A DNA stretch of 64,000 nt. It comes from Bradyrhizobium genosp. L (GTDB taxonomy: Bacteria > Pseudomonadota > Alphaproteobacteria > Rhizobiales > Xanthobacteraceae). The stretch covers positions 1,984,001 through 2,048,000 of the forward strand of contig NZ_CP061378.1 in NCBI RefSeq assembly GCF_015624485.1. Direction: 5' to 3'. The notes under the pieces are model-generated. The model was not told where the DNA came from, did no database searches, and saw nothing but the letters and a program-made list of their open reading frames with translations. Position 1 is the first letter of the stretch; each line of letters starts with the position of its first letter. This document shows positions 41,111-50,559 of this stretch, one piece after another. The position numbers and the translations under genes were made by a program.

Positions 41111-41861
41111 AGACGTGCTGACCACCGTTAATGTGGATTTCCGCACCGTTCACGTAAGAGCTGGTTTCCGTACAGAGAACGTAAATGATCTTGGCGACCT
41201 CGTCCGGTGTGCCGAGACGATGCATCGGGATCTGCTGGTCGACGATCTTCTCGGTGCCGGGCGACAGGATCGCGGTGTCGATCTCGCCGGGCGCGATCGA
41301 ATTGACGCGGACACCGACGCGGCCGAAGTCGGAGGCCATTTCCCGTGTCAGCGCAGCAAGTGCAGCCTTCGAGGTCGCATAGGCCGCGCCCGCGAACGGG
41401 TGGACGCGCGAGCCCGCGATCGAGGTGACGTTCACCACGGCGCCCTTGGCGTGCTTCAGCTCCTCGATCAGGCCGCGCGCGATCATGACCGGCGCGAAGA
41501 AGTTGACGTGGAAGACATGGGTCCAGGTCTCGATATCGGTGTCCATGGTACCGAGCCGTCCGCCGCCCGGTGCCTTCGGCGAGATTGCGGCATTGTTGAC
41601 CAGCGCGTGCAGCTCGTCATTGTCGAGCCGTCTGCGGATCTCGGAGATTGCGCGCACGGTGTCGTCATGGCTGCCGAGGTCGACCTCGATATGGTCTTCC
41701 GGGCCGGCACCCCATGGGCAGACTTCCGGAAAGGCATGCCGCGACAAGGTGATGACCCGCCAGCCGGCGGACGAGAACCGGATCGCGGTGGCGTGGCCGA
41801 TGCCGCGGCTGGCGCCGGTCAGGAGCAGTGTGCGGCGCGGCGCGTTGGATGGGCGTGACAT
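41109..41861 (-). CDS. Short-chain dehydrogenase/reductase
   Basis: This 250-aa classical SDR has TGASRGIGHA near residue 15, NNAAIS, a Ser in VNVTSIAGS, the active-site YATSKAAL (Y, K) and a C-terminal YVNGAEIHINGGQHV. SRH after the second strand suggests NADP(H). A cofactor and substrate cannot be fixed from sequence. It lies 95 bp after the leftward pdxH gene, separated by a repeat, and may or may not be cotranscribed. Confidence 0.9.
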   Translation of the reverse strand: MSRPSNAPRRTLLLTGASRGIGHATAIRFSSAGWRVITLSRHAFPEVCPWGAGPEDHIEVDLGSHDDTVRAISEIRRRLDNDELHALVNNAAISPKAPGGGRLGTMDTDIETWTHVFHVNFFAPVMIARGLIEELKHAKGAVVNVTSIAGSRVHPFAGAAYATSKAALAALTREMASDFGRVGVRVNSIAPGEIDTAILSPGTEKIVDQQIPMHRLGTPDEVAKIIYVLCTETSSYVNGAEIHINGGQHV

Positions 41862-41879
41862 CGACGGTTTCTTTCGTTG

Positions 41880-41947
41880 TCGTCATCCACGTCTGCAGAT
41901 GTTGCGGATCAAGACGTGGATGGCCGGGGCAAGCCCGGCCATGACGG
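41880..41947. repeat. Palindromic repeat related to 35550–35633
   Basis: CCACGTCT and AGACGTGG face each other, followed by GGCCGGGGCAAGCCCGGCC. The right part (41915–41946) matches the right part of the element at 35550–35633 with few changes. It lies between pdxH and the SDR gene. Confidence 0.8.
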
Positions 41948-41956
41948 TACTTGGTT

Positions 41957-42598
41957 TCACGGATAGAGCCGCAGTTTCGACCACGCCTGCCCGGCGTCGT
42001 CGCGGCGGAATTCGATGCGGTCGTGCAGCCGGAACGGGCGATCGTGCCAGAATTCGAAGCGCTGCGGCGTGATGCGCCAGCCGCTCCAGCCGGTCGGCCG
42101 CGGCACTTCGCCGATGACGTATCTGGCGCCGACCTTGGCGATCGCCTGCTCAAAGGCGAAGCGGCTCTCCAGCGGCTGCGACTGCTTGCTGGCCCAAGCG
42201 CCGATCTGCGCCTGCTTCGGCCGCGTCGCGAAATAGGCATCCGCCTCGGCATCGGTGACAGGGGTCACCGGGCCGCGGATGCGCACTTGGCGGCGCAGCG
42301 ATTTCCAGTGGAACAGTAAAGCCGCCTTAGGATTTGCGGCGAGCTCGCGGCCTTTGGCGCTGGCGATGTGGCTGTAGAACACGAAGCCGTCGGCATCAAA
42401 ACCCTTCATCAGCACCATGCGCACGTCGGGCAGGCCGTCGGTATCGACGGTCGCGAGCGCCATCGCGTTCGGATCGTTCGGCTCCGACTTGGCGGCTTCC
42501 GCAAACCATTCCGCGAACAGGGCGAACGGCTCCTCCGCCGCGGTAAAATCACCCGATGTTAACGGTGCCGGGTGTTTGATGGAGGTCGTGTCGGTCAT
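41957..42598 (-). CDS. pdxH: Pyridoxamine 5'-phosphate oxidase PdxH
   Basis: This 213-aa FMN enzyme makes pyridoxal 5'-phosphate. Family segments are present: [58 protein letters not shown], and the C-terminal [19 protein letters not shown] with the signature Trp–Arg and final KLRLYP. The length is typical. It is divergent from the lipoprotein gene with very short spacing. Confidence 0.95.
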   Translation of the reverse strand: MTDTTSIKHPAPLTSGDFTAAEEPFALFAEWFAEAAKSEPNDPNAMALATVDTDGLPDVRMVLMKGFDADGFVFYSHIASAKGRELAANPKAALLFHWKSLRRQVRIRGPVTPVTDAEADAYFATRPKQAQIGAWASKQSQPLESRFAFEQAIAKVGARYVIGEVPRPTGWSGWRITPQRFEFWHDRPFRLHDRIEFRRDDAGQAWSKLRLYP

Positions 42599-42613
42599 GT
42601 CTGAGGTCCCGAT

Positions 42614-43114
42614 TTGCGTCCGCCCGCGTCAGAACACGCGCTCTCAGCCCTATATAGGGCATGGGAAGGCGTTGGCCTATCGGCCATCCGCCCCACGGGC
42701 GCGGTGCTTACATTGATTCTGATCGGCGTCGGCTTAAGCGGCTGCAGCGTGTCGCGCGTCGATGCCTTCGCCAAGATGGACGACAGGGATGTGACGGGCT
42801 CGATCAGTCCGACATTGGTCAGTGCTGCGGCGCCGACCGAGAGCGATCTCGCCTTCACCCGCAATGCCGCCTCCGACGTGCTGACCAAGGGCGACAAGGA
42901 TGCCAGCCAGCCCTGGGAGAATCCCGAGACCGGCGCACGCGGCTCGGTGACGCCGCTGGCCCAGGCCTATTCGGGCGAGGACGGCCGGACCTGCCGGGAT
43001 TTCCTCGCGAGCTACGTCAATGGCGCCACCGAGAGCTGGCTGCAGGGCGCCGCCTGCAAGTCTGGACAGGGGCGGTGGGTCATCAATAGTTTGAAGCCGT
43101 GGAGAAAGTCGTGA
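42614..43114 (+). CDS. 17-kDa surface-antigen-like lipoprotein, uncertain start
   Basis: The frame from 42614 gives 166 aa. A hydrophobic segment ([14 protein letters not shown]) with a lipobox LSGC precedes a domain similar to the RT0821/17-kDa surface-antigen family C-terminus ([33 protein letters not shown]). There is no ATG in a suitable place: the frame offers TTG 42614, only 15 bp from the pdxH start, and GTG 42704, which leaves almost no positively charged N-terminus. The ATG at 42661 is in another frame. Either a rare start is used or a base is wrong here. A J-domain gene follows. Confidence 0.7.
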   Translation: MRPPASEHALSALYRAWEGVGLSAIRPTGAVLTLILIGVGLSGCSVSRVDAFAKMDDRDVTGSISPTLVSAAAPTESDLAFTRNAASDVLTKGDKDASQPWENPETGARGSVTPLAQAYSGEDGRTCRDFLASYVNGATESWLQGAACKSGQGRWVINSLKPWRKS

Positions 43115-43261
43115 AGCGTCCGGCTCGCTGCGCTCTCGCAGATGAGCATTCCGGGCCCATGACCAGTTGCAAAAATGCCACTGAGCCCCCACATCAAGAT
43201 AAAGTGGGCCCAGACGGGTTCCCAACTCAGATCTGATTTTCCCGTGAAGGAGACGTGACGG

Positions 43262-44218
43262 ATGCGCGACCCCTATGAGGTCTTGGGGGTGCCGCGGAGC
43301 GCCAGCGCCGCGGCGATCAAGAGCGCCTATCGCAAGCTCGCCAAGAAGCACCACCCCGACAGCAATAAGAACGACCCGAAGGCCGCGGCCCGCTTTGCCG
43401 AGCTCAACACCGCCAACGAGATCGTCGGCGATGAGGACAAGCGCAAGCAGTTCGACCGCGGCGAAATCGACGCCGAGGGTAAGCCGCGTTTCCAGGGTTT
43501 CCCCGGCGGCGGCGCCGGAGGCCGTGCCGGCCCTGGTGGTTTCGAGTACAGCTTCCGCGGCGGTCCCGGCGGCGGCGCGGCCGGAGGCGGCAGTTTCGAG
43601 GATATCCTCAACAACATGTTCGGTGGCGCCACCCGCGGTGGCGGCCGCGCCGGGCGCAGCAGCCCGTTCGAATTCGACGGCGGCGGGGTCGGGCTCGACC
43701 TCGATCTGTCGGTCGCGATGACGGTGTCGCTCGAGGAATCCGTCAATGGCGGCGAGAAGCGGGTGCGGCTCCCGACCGGGCGCGAGCTCAACGTCAAGAT
43801 TCCCGCAGGCGTCACCTCCGGCCAGCAGATCAGGCTGAAGGGGCAGGGCGAGACCGCGCAAGGTCATCCGCCCGGCGATCTCCTGATCACGATCTCGATC
43901 GCGCCGCATCCGTTCTTCAAGGTCGACGGCAACGATCTCAGGGTCGATCTGCCCATCACGCTTTACGAAGCAGTGCTCGGCGGCAAGGTCCGCGTGCCGA
44001 CGCTTGGCAGCGCGGTCGAATTGTCGATCCCGAAGAATACCTCGAGCGGACGCACGTTCCGCCTCAAGGGCAAGGGCCTCTCGAAGGCGGGCGTCTCCGG
44101 CGATCTCTACGTCATCACCCGCATCATCCTTCCCGACGGGAACGATGCCGAGCTTGAGGCATTGATGCAGACGTGGCGGGACAAGCACCCCTACAATCCG
44201 CGCGGCGATCTGGGCTGA
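43262..44218 (+). CDS. J-domain protein (DnaJ/CbpA type)
   Basis: This 318-aa Hsp40 co-chaperone has an N-terminal J domain (residues 4–66) with the HPD motif at 31–33. A Gly-rich linker (about 80–135) and a C-terminal substrate-binding domain (about 145–310, RLPTGRELNVKIPAGVTSGQQIRLKGQG) follow. The zinc-finger region of DnaJ is absent, so it is a class B, CbpA-like protein working with DnaK. The ATG is at 43262 with AAGGAG 9–14 nt upstream. A hairpin follows at 44251–44274. Confidence 0.93.
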   Translation: MRDPYEVLGVPRSASAAAIKSAYRKLAKKHHPDSNKNDPKAAARFAELNTANEIVGDEDKRKQFDRGEIDAEGKPRFQGFPGGGAGGRAGPGGFEYSFRGGPGGGAAGGGSFEDILNNMFGGATRGGGRAGRSSPFEFDGGGVGLDLDLSVAMTVSLEESVNGGEKRVRLPTGRELNVKIPAGVTSGQQIRLKGQGETAQGHPPGDLLITISIAPHPFFKVDGNDLRVDLPITLYEAVLGGKVRVPTLGSAVELSIPKNTSSGRTFRLKGKGLSKAGVSGDLYVITRIILPDGNDAELEALMQTWRDKHPYNPRGDLG

Positions 44219-44586
44219 TCGCCGGTAACGCGCGTCAGATGCGAAACTGGCTACCCCGGACTCTATCGGGGTAGACAACAGGCATGCGGAGCGCGTTCAA
44301 AGGCGTCACCTGCGACCTGCCAGTCCGCGGCGTGCGGGCGGGACGGGTGGCGGAAAAGGAGTGCGGCCTCGAGAGGGGGACCAGCGCGGTACCAAACCCC
44401 AATCGAGGCCGCGTGCGCCGATCGGCGGATCGAACGCGCATCATCTTCGCGTGATCATCCGGTGCGATAATGAGACGCGCTAATGACGCGATTCGAAATT
44501 TTCGATGTCCGAATTGGGACGCTGAGTGAGGCTGGATTCACTCACCGTCGGTGCGCCGCAAAACTCCCGTAGAATTACGGGCGTCA
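44219..44586. other. 368-bp gap with a hairpin
   Basis: CTACCCCG (44251–44258) and CGGGGTAG (44267–44274) form an 8-bp stem with an 8-nt loop, a possible terminator for the J-domain gene although no T-run follows. The rest, before the convergent anti-sigma gene end, contains no convincing gene. Confidence 0.55.
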
Positions 44587-45351
44587 TCATCCCCCAGCCT
44601 TCTCCATCTGGTCGTAGACCGCCCGCGCCACCTGGGTCAGCCGGCTGCGGTCGCTGCCGCCCGAGACGACATAGGCGACGCCGCGATCGGCCCAGAACAG
44701 CGCACCGTCGCCGCCCTCGGCGGCGTAGCGCATCTGGGTTGCTTCGGTCTTGGCCTTCGCGGTGTACACCGTGAAGCGCTCGCCGGACGTGCTTTCATAC
44801 ATCAGGAATGAGGCCGGCCCGCTCGGTCCGGGCAATAGCCTGCCGCCCACCAGCTTCAGCCCGGCGAGCTCGGGCGCGCGGACGTCCCAGCCGCAGCGCT
44901 TGGTCAGCCATTGCTGCAAATGGTCGCGCTCGTTGCCGGGCACCTCGACGGGATGGCGGACCTCGACGACGTAGAGCCGGTGCGCATCGAGCGCATCGAG
45001 CGTGAAGCTCTGGAAGGTCGAGGGCGTGGCCGCCGCGCCGCGCGCGACCCAGCCGGCGCCGCCGCCGGCGACGAAGGCGAGCAGCGTCGCCGCCACCGCG
45101 CCGTAGATCCAGCGCCGCGGCTGGCGCACCAGCCGTTCGAGCTCGAGCCGCTTCGGCACCGCTTCGTCGAGCACGCCATCGTAGCGCGCATGCAGCGCCT
45201 CGGCCATCGCGCGCCACGATTGCACGCGGGCGTTATCGTCGGGATGCGTCGCGAGCCATGCCTCGACATCGCCGCGGCGTTCGGCCGGCAGCTCGTTGTC
45301 GACGAAGGCGTGCAGCTCGTCTTCGGTAACGGGAATTTTCGGTTCGGTCAT
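44587..45351 (-). CDS. Anti-sigma factor, membrane-anchored
   Basis: This 254-aa protein starts at ATG 45351; a TTG at 45369 is an alternative. An N-terminal cytoplasmic part begins MTEPKIPVTEDELHAFVDNELP, like zinc-free anti-sigma domains, followed by one membrane segment (about residues 80–102, WIYGAVAATLLAFVAGGGAGWVARG). A periplasmic domain of about 150 residues follows. It lies downstream of the ECF sigma gene with 67 bp between, the usual order. It probably holds that sigma factor inactive until an envelope signal. Confidence 0.88.
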   Translation of the reverse strand: MTEPKIPVTEDELHAFVDNELPAERRGDVEAWLATHPDDNARVQSWRAMAEALHARYDGVLDEAVPKRLELERLVRQPRRWIYGAVAATLLAFVAGGGAGWVARGAAATPSTFQSFTLDALDAHRLYVVEVRHPVEVPGNERDHLQQWLTKRCGWDVRAPELAGLKLVGGRLLPGPSGPASFLMYESTSGERFTVYTAKAKTEATQMRYAAEGGDGALFWADRGVAYVVSGGSDRSRLTQVARAVYDQMEKAGG

Positions 45352-45418
45352 CGCAGTCGTCTCTGTCAAATTTCGTTTGGAAATCGTTCAGGCATCAGCC
45401 TGTCGTTGCGCACGCCAA

Positions 45419-45907
45419 TCATTTCACCCGCCTGAGCGCCGGGCGCTCGCCCTCCAGCGACGCCCTGACATGGGCGCGGGCACGGGCGAGGCGCGACATC
45501 ACGGTGCCGATCGGCACGCCCTGGATGTCGGCCACCTCGCGGTAGCTCATGCCCTCCAGCATCACCAGCAGCAGGACCGAGCGCTGCTCCTCGACCAGCG
45601 TCGACAGCGCGCGTGCGATGTCGCGTCCCTCGGCCTCGGTGCCACTGGCGTCGGCATTGTTGTCGAGCAGCGGCAGCAGCGGCGGCCGCCGCGCCAGCGA
45701 GCGCCGGCGATTCTTGTTCAGATTGGTCAGGATCGTGTAGAGCCAGCTCCGGATATCGCCGCCGAGAAACAGCCGCTCCGAGCGCAGCGCGCGCACCAGC
45801 GTATCCTGCACCAGGTCGTCGGCGATATCGCTGTCGCGCGCCAGCGCCCGCGCATAGCGGCGCAGCGCGGGAATCATGGCTTCGACACTTTGGCGAAACG
45901 CGGTCAT
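45419..45907 (-). CDS. ECF sigma factor
   Basis: This 162-aa extracytoplasmic-function sigma-70 factor has region 2 (MIPALRRYARALARDSDIADDLVQDTLVRALRS…LYTILTNLNKNRRRS) and region 4 (LSTLVEEQRSVLLLVMLEGMSYREVADIQGVPIGTVMSRLARARAHVR). The ATG at 45907 is used; TTG 45916 is possible. The partner anti-sigma gene follows. It is not EcfG, which needs a PhyR/NepR partner; its target promoters are unknown. Confidence 0.92.
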   Translation of the reverse strand: MTAFRQSVEAMIPALRRYARALARDSDIADDLVQDTLVRALRSERLFLGGDIRSWLYTILTNLNKNRRRSLARRPPLLPLLDNNADASGTEAEGRDIARALSTLVEEQRSVLLLVMLEGMSYREVADIQGVPIGTVMSRLARARAHVRASLEGERPALRRVK

Positions 45908-46114
45908 GTATACCAAGTCTTCGATGGTCTCGGCGGCGAGCCGCCTTGCTCAACATAACACCCCAACGGCGCGGCTATTCCTGCTCGCGCCGATTTGCGC
46001 AAGGGCGCTGTCGTGCGGCGTCAATTTGGGCTGTACCGGGCATGCCGATTCCGGTTACCACCTGCGCGGCCGAGGGCCCGACATCTCGCCGAGCTAACAA
46101 CAAGTCGTCACGCA

Positions 46115-46714
46115 ATGCCATCGCCGACAATCTACTTCATCCGCCACGGCGAGACCGCGTGGAATGCCGAAGGCCGGCTGCAGGGCACGCGGGACATCGC
46201 CCTGAACGAACTCGGACGCCGGCAGGCCGCGCATGCCGGACGCGTGCTCGGCGATCTCTTGGCGCGCGACGGCCGCGACAAGACGACGCTGCCCTTCGTC
46301 GCGAGCCCGCTGATCCGGGCGCGTGCGACCATGGAGCTGGTGCGCGCCGAGCTCGGCCTTTCGCCGGGCGACTATGCGCTCGACCGCCGGCTGCGCGAGA
46401 TCGGCTACGGTGTCTGGGAAGGTTCGACCTTGGCCGAGGCGCAGGCCGCCGATCCCGCGCTCTACGCCCGCCGCCAGGCCGACAAATGGACGGTAGCGCC
46501 GTCCGGCGGCGAGAGCTATGTCGAGGTGCAGGCGCGGATGACCGACTGGTACCGCTCGCTGACCTCGGACATCGTCGCGGTCGCTCACGGTGGCACGACG
46601 CGCGCGCTGATGGTCGCGCTCGGCCACGAGACGCCAGCGAGCGCCGCGGACCTCTATATCGAGCAGGGTGCGGTGTACGTGTTCGGCGAGGGTAGCTTGC
46701 GGAAATATAATTAA
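46115..46714 (+). CDS. Histidine phosphatase family protein
   Basis: This 199-aa phosphoglycerate-mutase-like phosphatase has the catalytic motif FIRHGETAWN near residues 8–17, a second catalytic Arg/Glu region (FVASPLIRARATMEL and DRRLREIGYGVWEG) and the later His in VAVAHGGTTRA. Length and motifs fit broad-specificity GpmB/CobC-type phosphatases. The ATG at 46115 is used; the upstream frame is intergenic. It lies 81 bp before aroC. Confidence 0.9.
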   Translation: MPSPTIYFIRHGETAWNAEGRLQGTRDIALNELGRRQAAHAGRVLGDLLARDGRDKTTLPFVASPLIRARATMELVRAELGLSPGDYALDRRLREIGYGVWEGSTLAEAQAADPALYARRQADKWTVAPSGGESYVEVQARMTDWYRSLTSDIVAVAHGGTTRALMVALGHETPASAADLYIEQGAVYVFGEGSLRKYN

Positions 46715-46795
46715 GGGCGCGCGACTCTCACCCTCGTCATGGCCGGGCGTGACGAAGCTGTTTGACGCTGCCGACCCCGCGCGTTACCACACGGC

Positions 46796-47884
46796 ATGTC
46801 CTTCAACACCTTCGGCCATATGTTCCGTGTCACGACCTTTGGCGAGAGCCACGGGGTCGCGATCGGCTGCGTGATCGATGGCTGCCCGCCGCTGATCCCG
46901 CTCACTGCGGAGGAGATCCAGCGCGACCTCGACCGCCGCCGGCCCGGCCAGTCGCGCTTCACCACCCAGCGCCAGGAGCCGGATGCGGTCAAAATCCTGT
47001 CCGGTGTGATGGCGCATCCCGAGACGGGTGTGCAGGTGACGACCGGCACGCCGATCGCGCTTCTGATCGAGAACACCGACCAGCGCTCGAAGGACTATTC
47101 TGAGATCAAGGACAAGTTTCGCCCCGGCCATGCCGACTTCACCTATGAGGCGAAATACGGCCTCCGCGACTATCGCGGCGGCGGCCGGTCCTCGGCGCGC
47201 GAGACCGCAACCCGCGTCGCGGCCGGCGCGGTGGCGCGCAAGATCCTGCCCGAGGTGAAGGTGCGCGGCGCGCTGGTGCAGATGGGTCCGCACAAGATCG
47301 ACCGCGACAAATGGGACTGGGACGAGATCGCCAACAATCCGTTCTTCTGCCCCGACAAGGACAAGGCGGCGTTCTTCGAAAGCTATCTCGACGGCATCAG
47401 GAAGAGCGGCTCCTCGATCGGCGCGGTGATCGAGGTCACGGCCGAAGGCGTGCCGCCGGGGCTCGGCGCGCCGATCTACGCCAAGCTCGACAGCGAGCTG
47501 GCGTCGGCGATGATGAGCATCAATGCGGTGAAGGGCGTCGAGATCGGTGCCGGCTTCGGCGCCGCCGAGCTGTCGGGCGAACAGAACGCCGACGAGATGC
47601 GTACCGGCAACAACGGCACGCGCTTCCTCTCCAACCATGCCGGCGGCATCCTCGGCGGCATCTCGACCGGCCAGCCGGTGGTGGTGCGCTTCGCGGTCAA
47701 GCCGACCTCGTCGATCCTGACCCCGCGCCAGACCGTCGATCGCAAGGGCGCCGACACCGACATCCTGACCAAGGGCCGCCACGACCCCTGCGTCGGCATC
47801 CGCGCGGTGCCGGTCGGCGAGGCGATGATGGCCTGCGTGCTGGCCGATCATTTTCTGCGCGATCGCGGGCAGATCGGGCGCTGA
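46796..47884 (+). CDS. aroC: Chorismate synthase AroC
   Basis: This 362-aa enzyme makes chorismate from EPSP, with reduced FMN as cofactor, for aromatic amino acids. The signature segments are present: [19 protein letters not shown] at the N-terminus, [37 protein letters not shown], and [38 protein letters not shown]. The start at ATG 46796 has no clear ribosome-binding site. A nucleotide cyclase gene follows 48 bp later. Confidence 0.97.
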   Translation: MSFNTFGHMFRVTTFGESHGVAIGCVIDGCPPLIPLTAEEIQRDLDRRRPGQSRFTTQRQEPDAVKILSGVMAHPETGVQVTTGTPIALLIENTDQRSKDYSEIKDKFRPGHADFTYEAKYGLRDYRGGGRSSARETATRVAAGAVARKILPEVKVRGALVQMGPHKIDRDKWDWDEIANNPFFCPDKDKAAFFESYLDGIRKSGSSIGAVIEVTAEGVPPGLGAPIYAKLDSELASAMMSINAVKGVEIGAGFGAAELSGEQNADEMRTGNNGTRFLSNHAGGILGGISTGQPVVVRFAVKPTSSILTPRQTVDRKGADTDILTKGRHDPCVGIRAVPVGEAMMACVLADHFLRDRGQIGR

Positions 47885-47932
47885 TCCCTATATACTGGTC
47901 GTCAGATCGGGTGCTCGCGGTAAGGGACTGCC

Positions 47933-49126
47933 ATGAACGCGTCGGAGTTGCGGGACATCATCGCATGGATGGTCGACGGCGCGCGGTCCGCCCCGACCCC
48001 GCCGCAGATGATGGCGGAATGCTGCGAGCGGCTGGTGCGGGCCGGGCTGCCGCTGTGGCGGGTCGGCGTCTTCGTCCGCACGCTGCATCCCGAAATCTAT
48101 GGCCGCCACTTCTTCTGGAAGCCGGGTGCCGAAGTTGAGACCGGCACGGTCGATCACAATATCATGGAGTCGCCGGAGTTCGCCGTCAGCCCGCTGTCGA
48201 TCGTGTTCCGGCAAGGGCGTGAGGTACGAGCGCGGTCGGACGATCCGGCGAGCACGCGCTTTCCGATCGTTGTCGACCTGCAGGCGGAAGGCGTCACCGA
48301 CTACATCGCCGTGCCACTGGTCTATACCGACGGCTTCGTCAATGCCTCGAGCTGGACCACCAAGCGGCCCGGCGGCTTCACCGAGGAGCAGTTGGACGCG
48401 ATCCGGTCGATCACGGTGCCGCTGGCGCGTTATATCGAGATCGTCACCTTGCGCCGTACCGCGACGTTGCTGCTCGACACCTATGTCGGCAACCGCGCCG
48501 GCGAGCGCATCATGGGCGGCCAGATCCGGCGCGGCAGCGCCGATACGATGGATGCGGCGATCTGGCTGTCCGACCTGCGCGGCTTCACCGCGCTGTCGGA
48601 CCGGCTGCCGTCCGAGACGGTGGTCGAGATCCTCAACCTGTATTTCGATTGCCAGGTGTCGGCGATCCGCGACCATGGCGGCGAGGTGCTGAAATTCATG
48701 GGCGACGGCCTGCTCGCGGTGTTTCCGGTCGACGAGTATGTCGGCGACGAGGTGCAGGTCTGCTCGCGGGTGCTGGAGGCTGCGCGGGAATCCCGCGCCG
48801 GGGTCGCGGCGCTGCAATTTCCCAATGGCGATGATGTCGAGCGATTTCGGTTCGGCGTCGCGCTGCATCTCGGCCGCGTGCTCTACGGCAATATCGGCGG
48901 CGGCAACCGGCTCGACTTCACCTGCATCGGGCCCGCGGTCAATCTCGCCGCGCGGCTGGAGAAGATCGCCGGCCGGCTCGGCCGCACGGTGGTGGCCTCG
49001 GAGCGTTTCGCCGGCATTTGCGACGGCGGCTGGAGCGACCTCGGCGAGTTTCCGATCGCAGGATTTTCCAAGGCCGAGCGGGTCTATGGCCTGCACGACG
49101 AGGCGTCGCGCGCGGCTTCCGCGTAG
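47933..49126 (+). CDS. Class III adenylate/guanylate cyclase
   Basis: This 397-aa protein has an N-terminal sensor-like region (about 1–200, possibly GAF-like, with EGVTDYIAVPLVYTDG). A class III nucleotide cyclase domain (about 205–380) contains DAAIWLSDLRGFTALSDRLPSETVVEILNLYF with metal-binding Asp residues, and HGGEVLKFMGDGLLAVFP. Residues that choose ATP or GTP cannot be settled by eye. Bradyrhizobium-like genomes hold many such cyclases. It follows aroC in the same direction and precedes an EamA transporter by 11 bp. Confidence 0.92.
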   Translation: MNASELRDIIAWMVDGARSAPTPPQMMAECCERLVRAGLPLWRVGVFVRTLHPEIYGRHFFWKPGAEVETGTVDHNIMESPEFAVSPLSIVFRQGREVRARSDDPASTRFPIVVDLQAEGVTDYIAVPLVYTDGFVNASSWTTKRPGGFTEEQLDAIRSITVPLARYIEIVTLRRTATLLLDTYVGNRAGERIMGGQIRRGSADTMDAAIWLSDLRGFTALSDRLPSETVVEILNLYFDCQVSAIRDHGGEVLKFMGDGLLAVFPVDEYVGDEVQVCSRVLEAARESRAGVAALQFPNGDDVERFRFGVALHLGRVLYGNIGGGNRLDFTCIGPAVNLAARLEKIAGRLGRTVVASERFAGICDGGWSDLGEFPIAGFSKAERVYGLHDEASRAASA

Positions 49127-49137
49127 GGGCGCACGAC

Positions 49138-50025
49138 ATGACCGACGCTGTCGCGCAGCATCGCAAGGGCATTGCGGTCATCGTCGCGGCGGCGGTGGCC
49201 TGGAGCACCGCGCCGTTCTTCACCCGGCTGCTGCATTTCGATTCCTGGACCATCCTGTTCTGGCGCGGTCTGTTCGGCGGTGGTGCGATCGCGTTGTTTC
49301 TTGTTGCCGCGCAAGGCGCGCGCGGCGTGCGCGACCTCATCGCGATGCCCTTGAGCGGATGGCTGGTGGCCGGCCTCTCCACCTTCGGCATGGTGACCTT
49401 CATTCCGGCGCTGCAGCTCACCAGCGTCGCCAATGTCGCGGTGATCATCGCGATGCAGCCGTTCGCCGCTGCGGCGATCGCCTGGATCTGGCTGCGCGAG
49501 CAGGCGCGGCTGGGCACGCTGCTGGCGAGCCTGATCGCGCTCGCCGGCATCACGATCACCGTGAGCGGCGCCGGCGGCATCACCGACTACCGCGGCATCG
49601 GCCTCGCCTGCCTGATGGCGCTGGCGATCGCGCTGATGACGGTGGTGATCCGCCGGCACAGGGGCACGCCGATGATCGCGGCCGCCGCGCTGTCGAATTT
49701 TCTCGGCAGTGTCGTCAGCCTGCCGTTCGCCCACGGCATCGGTGCGGTCACTGCCGCCGATCTCGGCGTACTCGCGGCGTTCGGGGTCTGCCAGGTCGGG
49801 CTCGGTCTCACCCTATTCACGGTCGGCTCCAGATATTTGCCGTCGGGGCAGGCCTCGCTGATCGCCACGCTCGAGACGCCGCTGATGCCGTTCTGGGTGT
49901 GGCTGGCCTTCGCCGAGGTGCCGTCGGTCCGCGCGCTGATCGGCGGCGCGCTGGTGATCGGCGCCGTGGTCGCCGATATTGTGGCGGGCAGGCGGGTACA
50001 ACCCGCGCAGCCGACGGAACGCTGA
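49138..50025 (+). CDS. EamA-family (DMT) transporter
   Basis: This 295-aa inner-membrane protein has two EamA repeats of five hydrophobic segments each, e.g. FWRGLFGGGAIALFLVAAQGA and VANVAVIIAMQPFAAAAIAWIWLREQ in the first, ASLIATLETPLMPFWVWLAFAE in the second. The family exports metabolites or amino acids. It starts 11 bp after the cyclase gene and ends 6 bp before the end of the convergent clpS gene. Confidence 0.9.
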   Translation: MTDAVAQHRKGIAVIVAAAVAWSTAPFFTRLLHFDSWTILFWRGLFGGGAIALFLVAAQGARGVRDLIAMPLSGWLVAGLSTFGMVTFIPALQLTSVANVAVIIAMQPFAAAAIAWIWLREQARLGTLLASLIALAGITITVSGAGGITDYRGIGLACLMALAIALMTVVIRRHRGTPMIAAAALSNFLGSVVSLPFAHGIGAVTAADLGVLAAFGVCQVGLGLTLFTVGSRYLPSGQASLIATLETPLMPFWVWLAFAEVPSVRALIGGALVIGAVVADIVAGRRVQPAQPTER

Positions 50026-50031
50026 GAGGGG

Positions 50032-50337
50032 TTACTCCTCCGGCTCGGTGGTGAACAGCAGCGGATAGCCCTTGGCGCGGCCGGCGTCGGTGGCGCGTGT
50101 CGCCTTGGTCTCGGCGATATCCCTGGTGAACACCGCCACCACGCAGACGCCGCGCTGGTGCGCCGTCAACATCACCTTGTAGGCCTGGTCGTCGGTCATG
50201 CGGAATTCGCCCTTCAGCACGGTGACGACGAATTCGCGCGGCGTGTAGTCGTCGTTGACCAGGATCACCTTGTGCAGGCGTGGCCGCTCGACCTTGGTCT
50301 TCGTCCTGGTTCTCGGCTTGACGACGGTATCGGGCAT
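50032..50337 (-). CDS. clpS: ClpS adaptor protein, without a neighbouring clpA
   Basis: This 101-aa N-end-rule adaptor delivers substrates to ClpAP. The ClpS core is LHKVILVNDDYTPREFVVTVLKGEFRMTDDQAYKVMLTAHQRGVCVVAVFTRDIAETK (about 22–79), with the substrate-pocket Asn-Asp-Asp and the His that contacts N-degrons. The N-terminus KPRTRTKTKVERPR is basic. The ATG at 50337 has GGGAG 9 nt upstream. clpA is not beside it, unlike the common order, so it may be the second ClpS found in many alphaproteobacteria. Confidence 0.9.
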   Translation of the reverse strand: MPDTVVKPRTRTKTKVERPRLHKVILVNDDYTPREFVVTVLKGEFRMTDDQAYKVMLTAHQRGVCVVAVFTRDIAETKATRATDAGRAKGYPLLFTTEPEE

Positions 50338-50559
50338 CGCCCGCAGCTCCCTCGCAATTGTGCCCGTAAGACTACTGCCTTCCGGTCCGCGTTGGAACCG
50401 GCCGATTTGCACGGGCTCGTTGCGGCAACATCACGGCGCAGCCGCGTCGTTGCGCGATCACGCACGTGCCTAACTCGAATGTGAAGGACAGATGATATCA
50501 GCACTTTTCGCCGCCTGATTTGCGTGTCACGATCACACGCACACGACGGGAGGGCCGCA

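Noticed and set aside
45908..46114. Autoregulatory GGAAC…CGTT promoter before the ECF sigma gene
   Set aside because: No GGAAC-type -35 element was found on the minus strand in this spacer.
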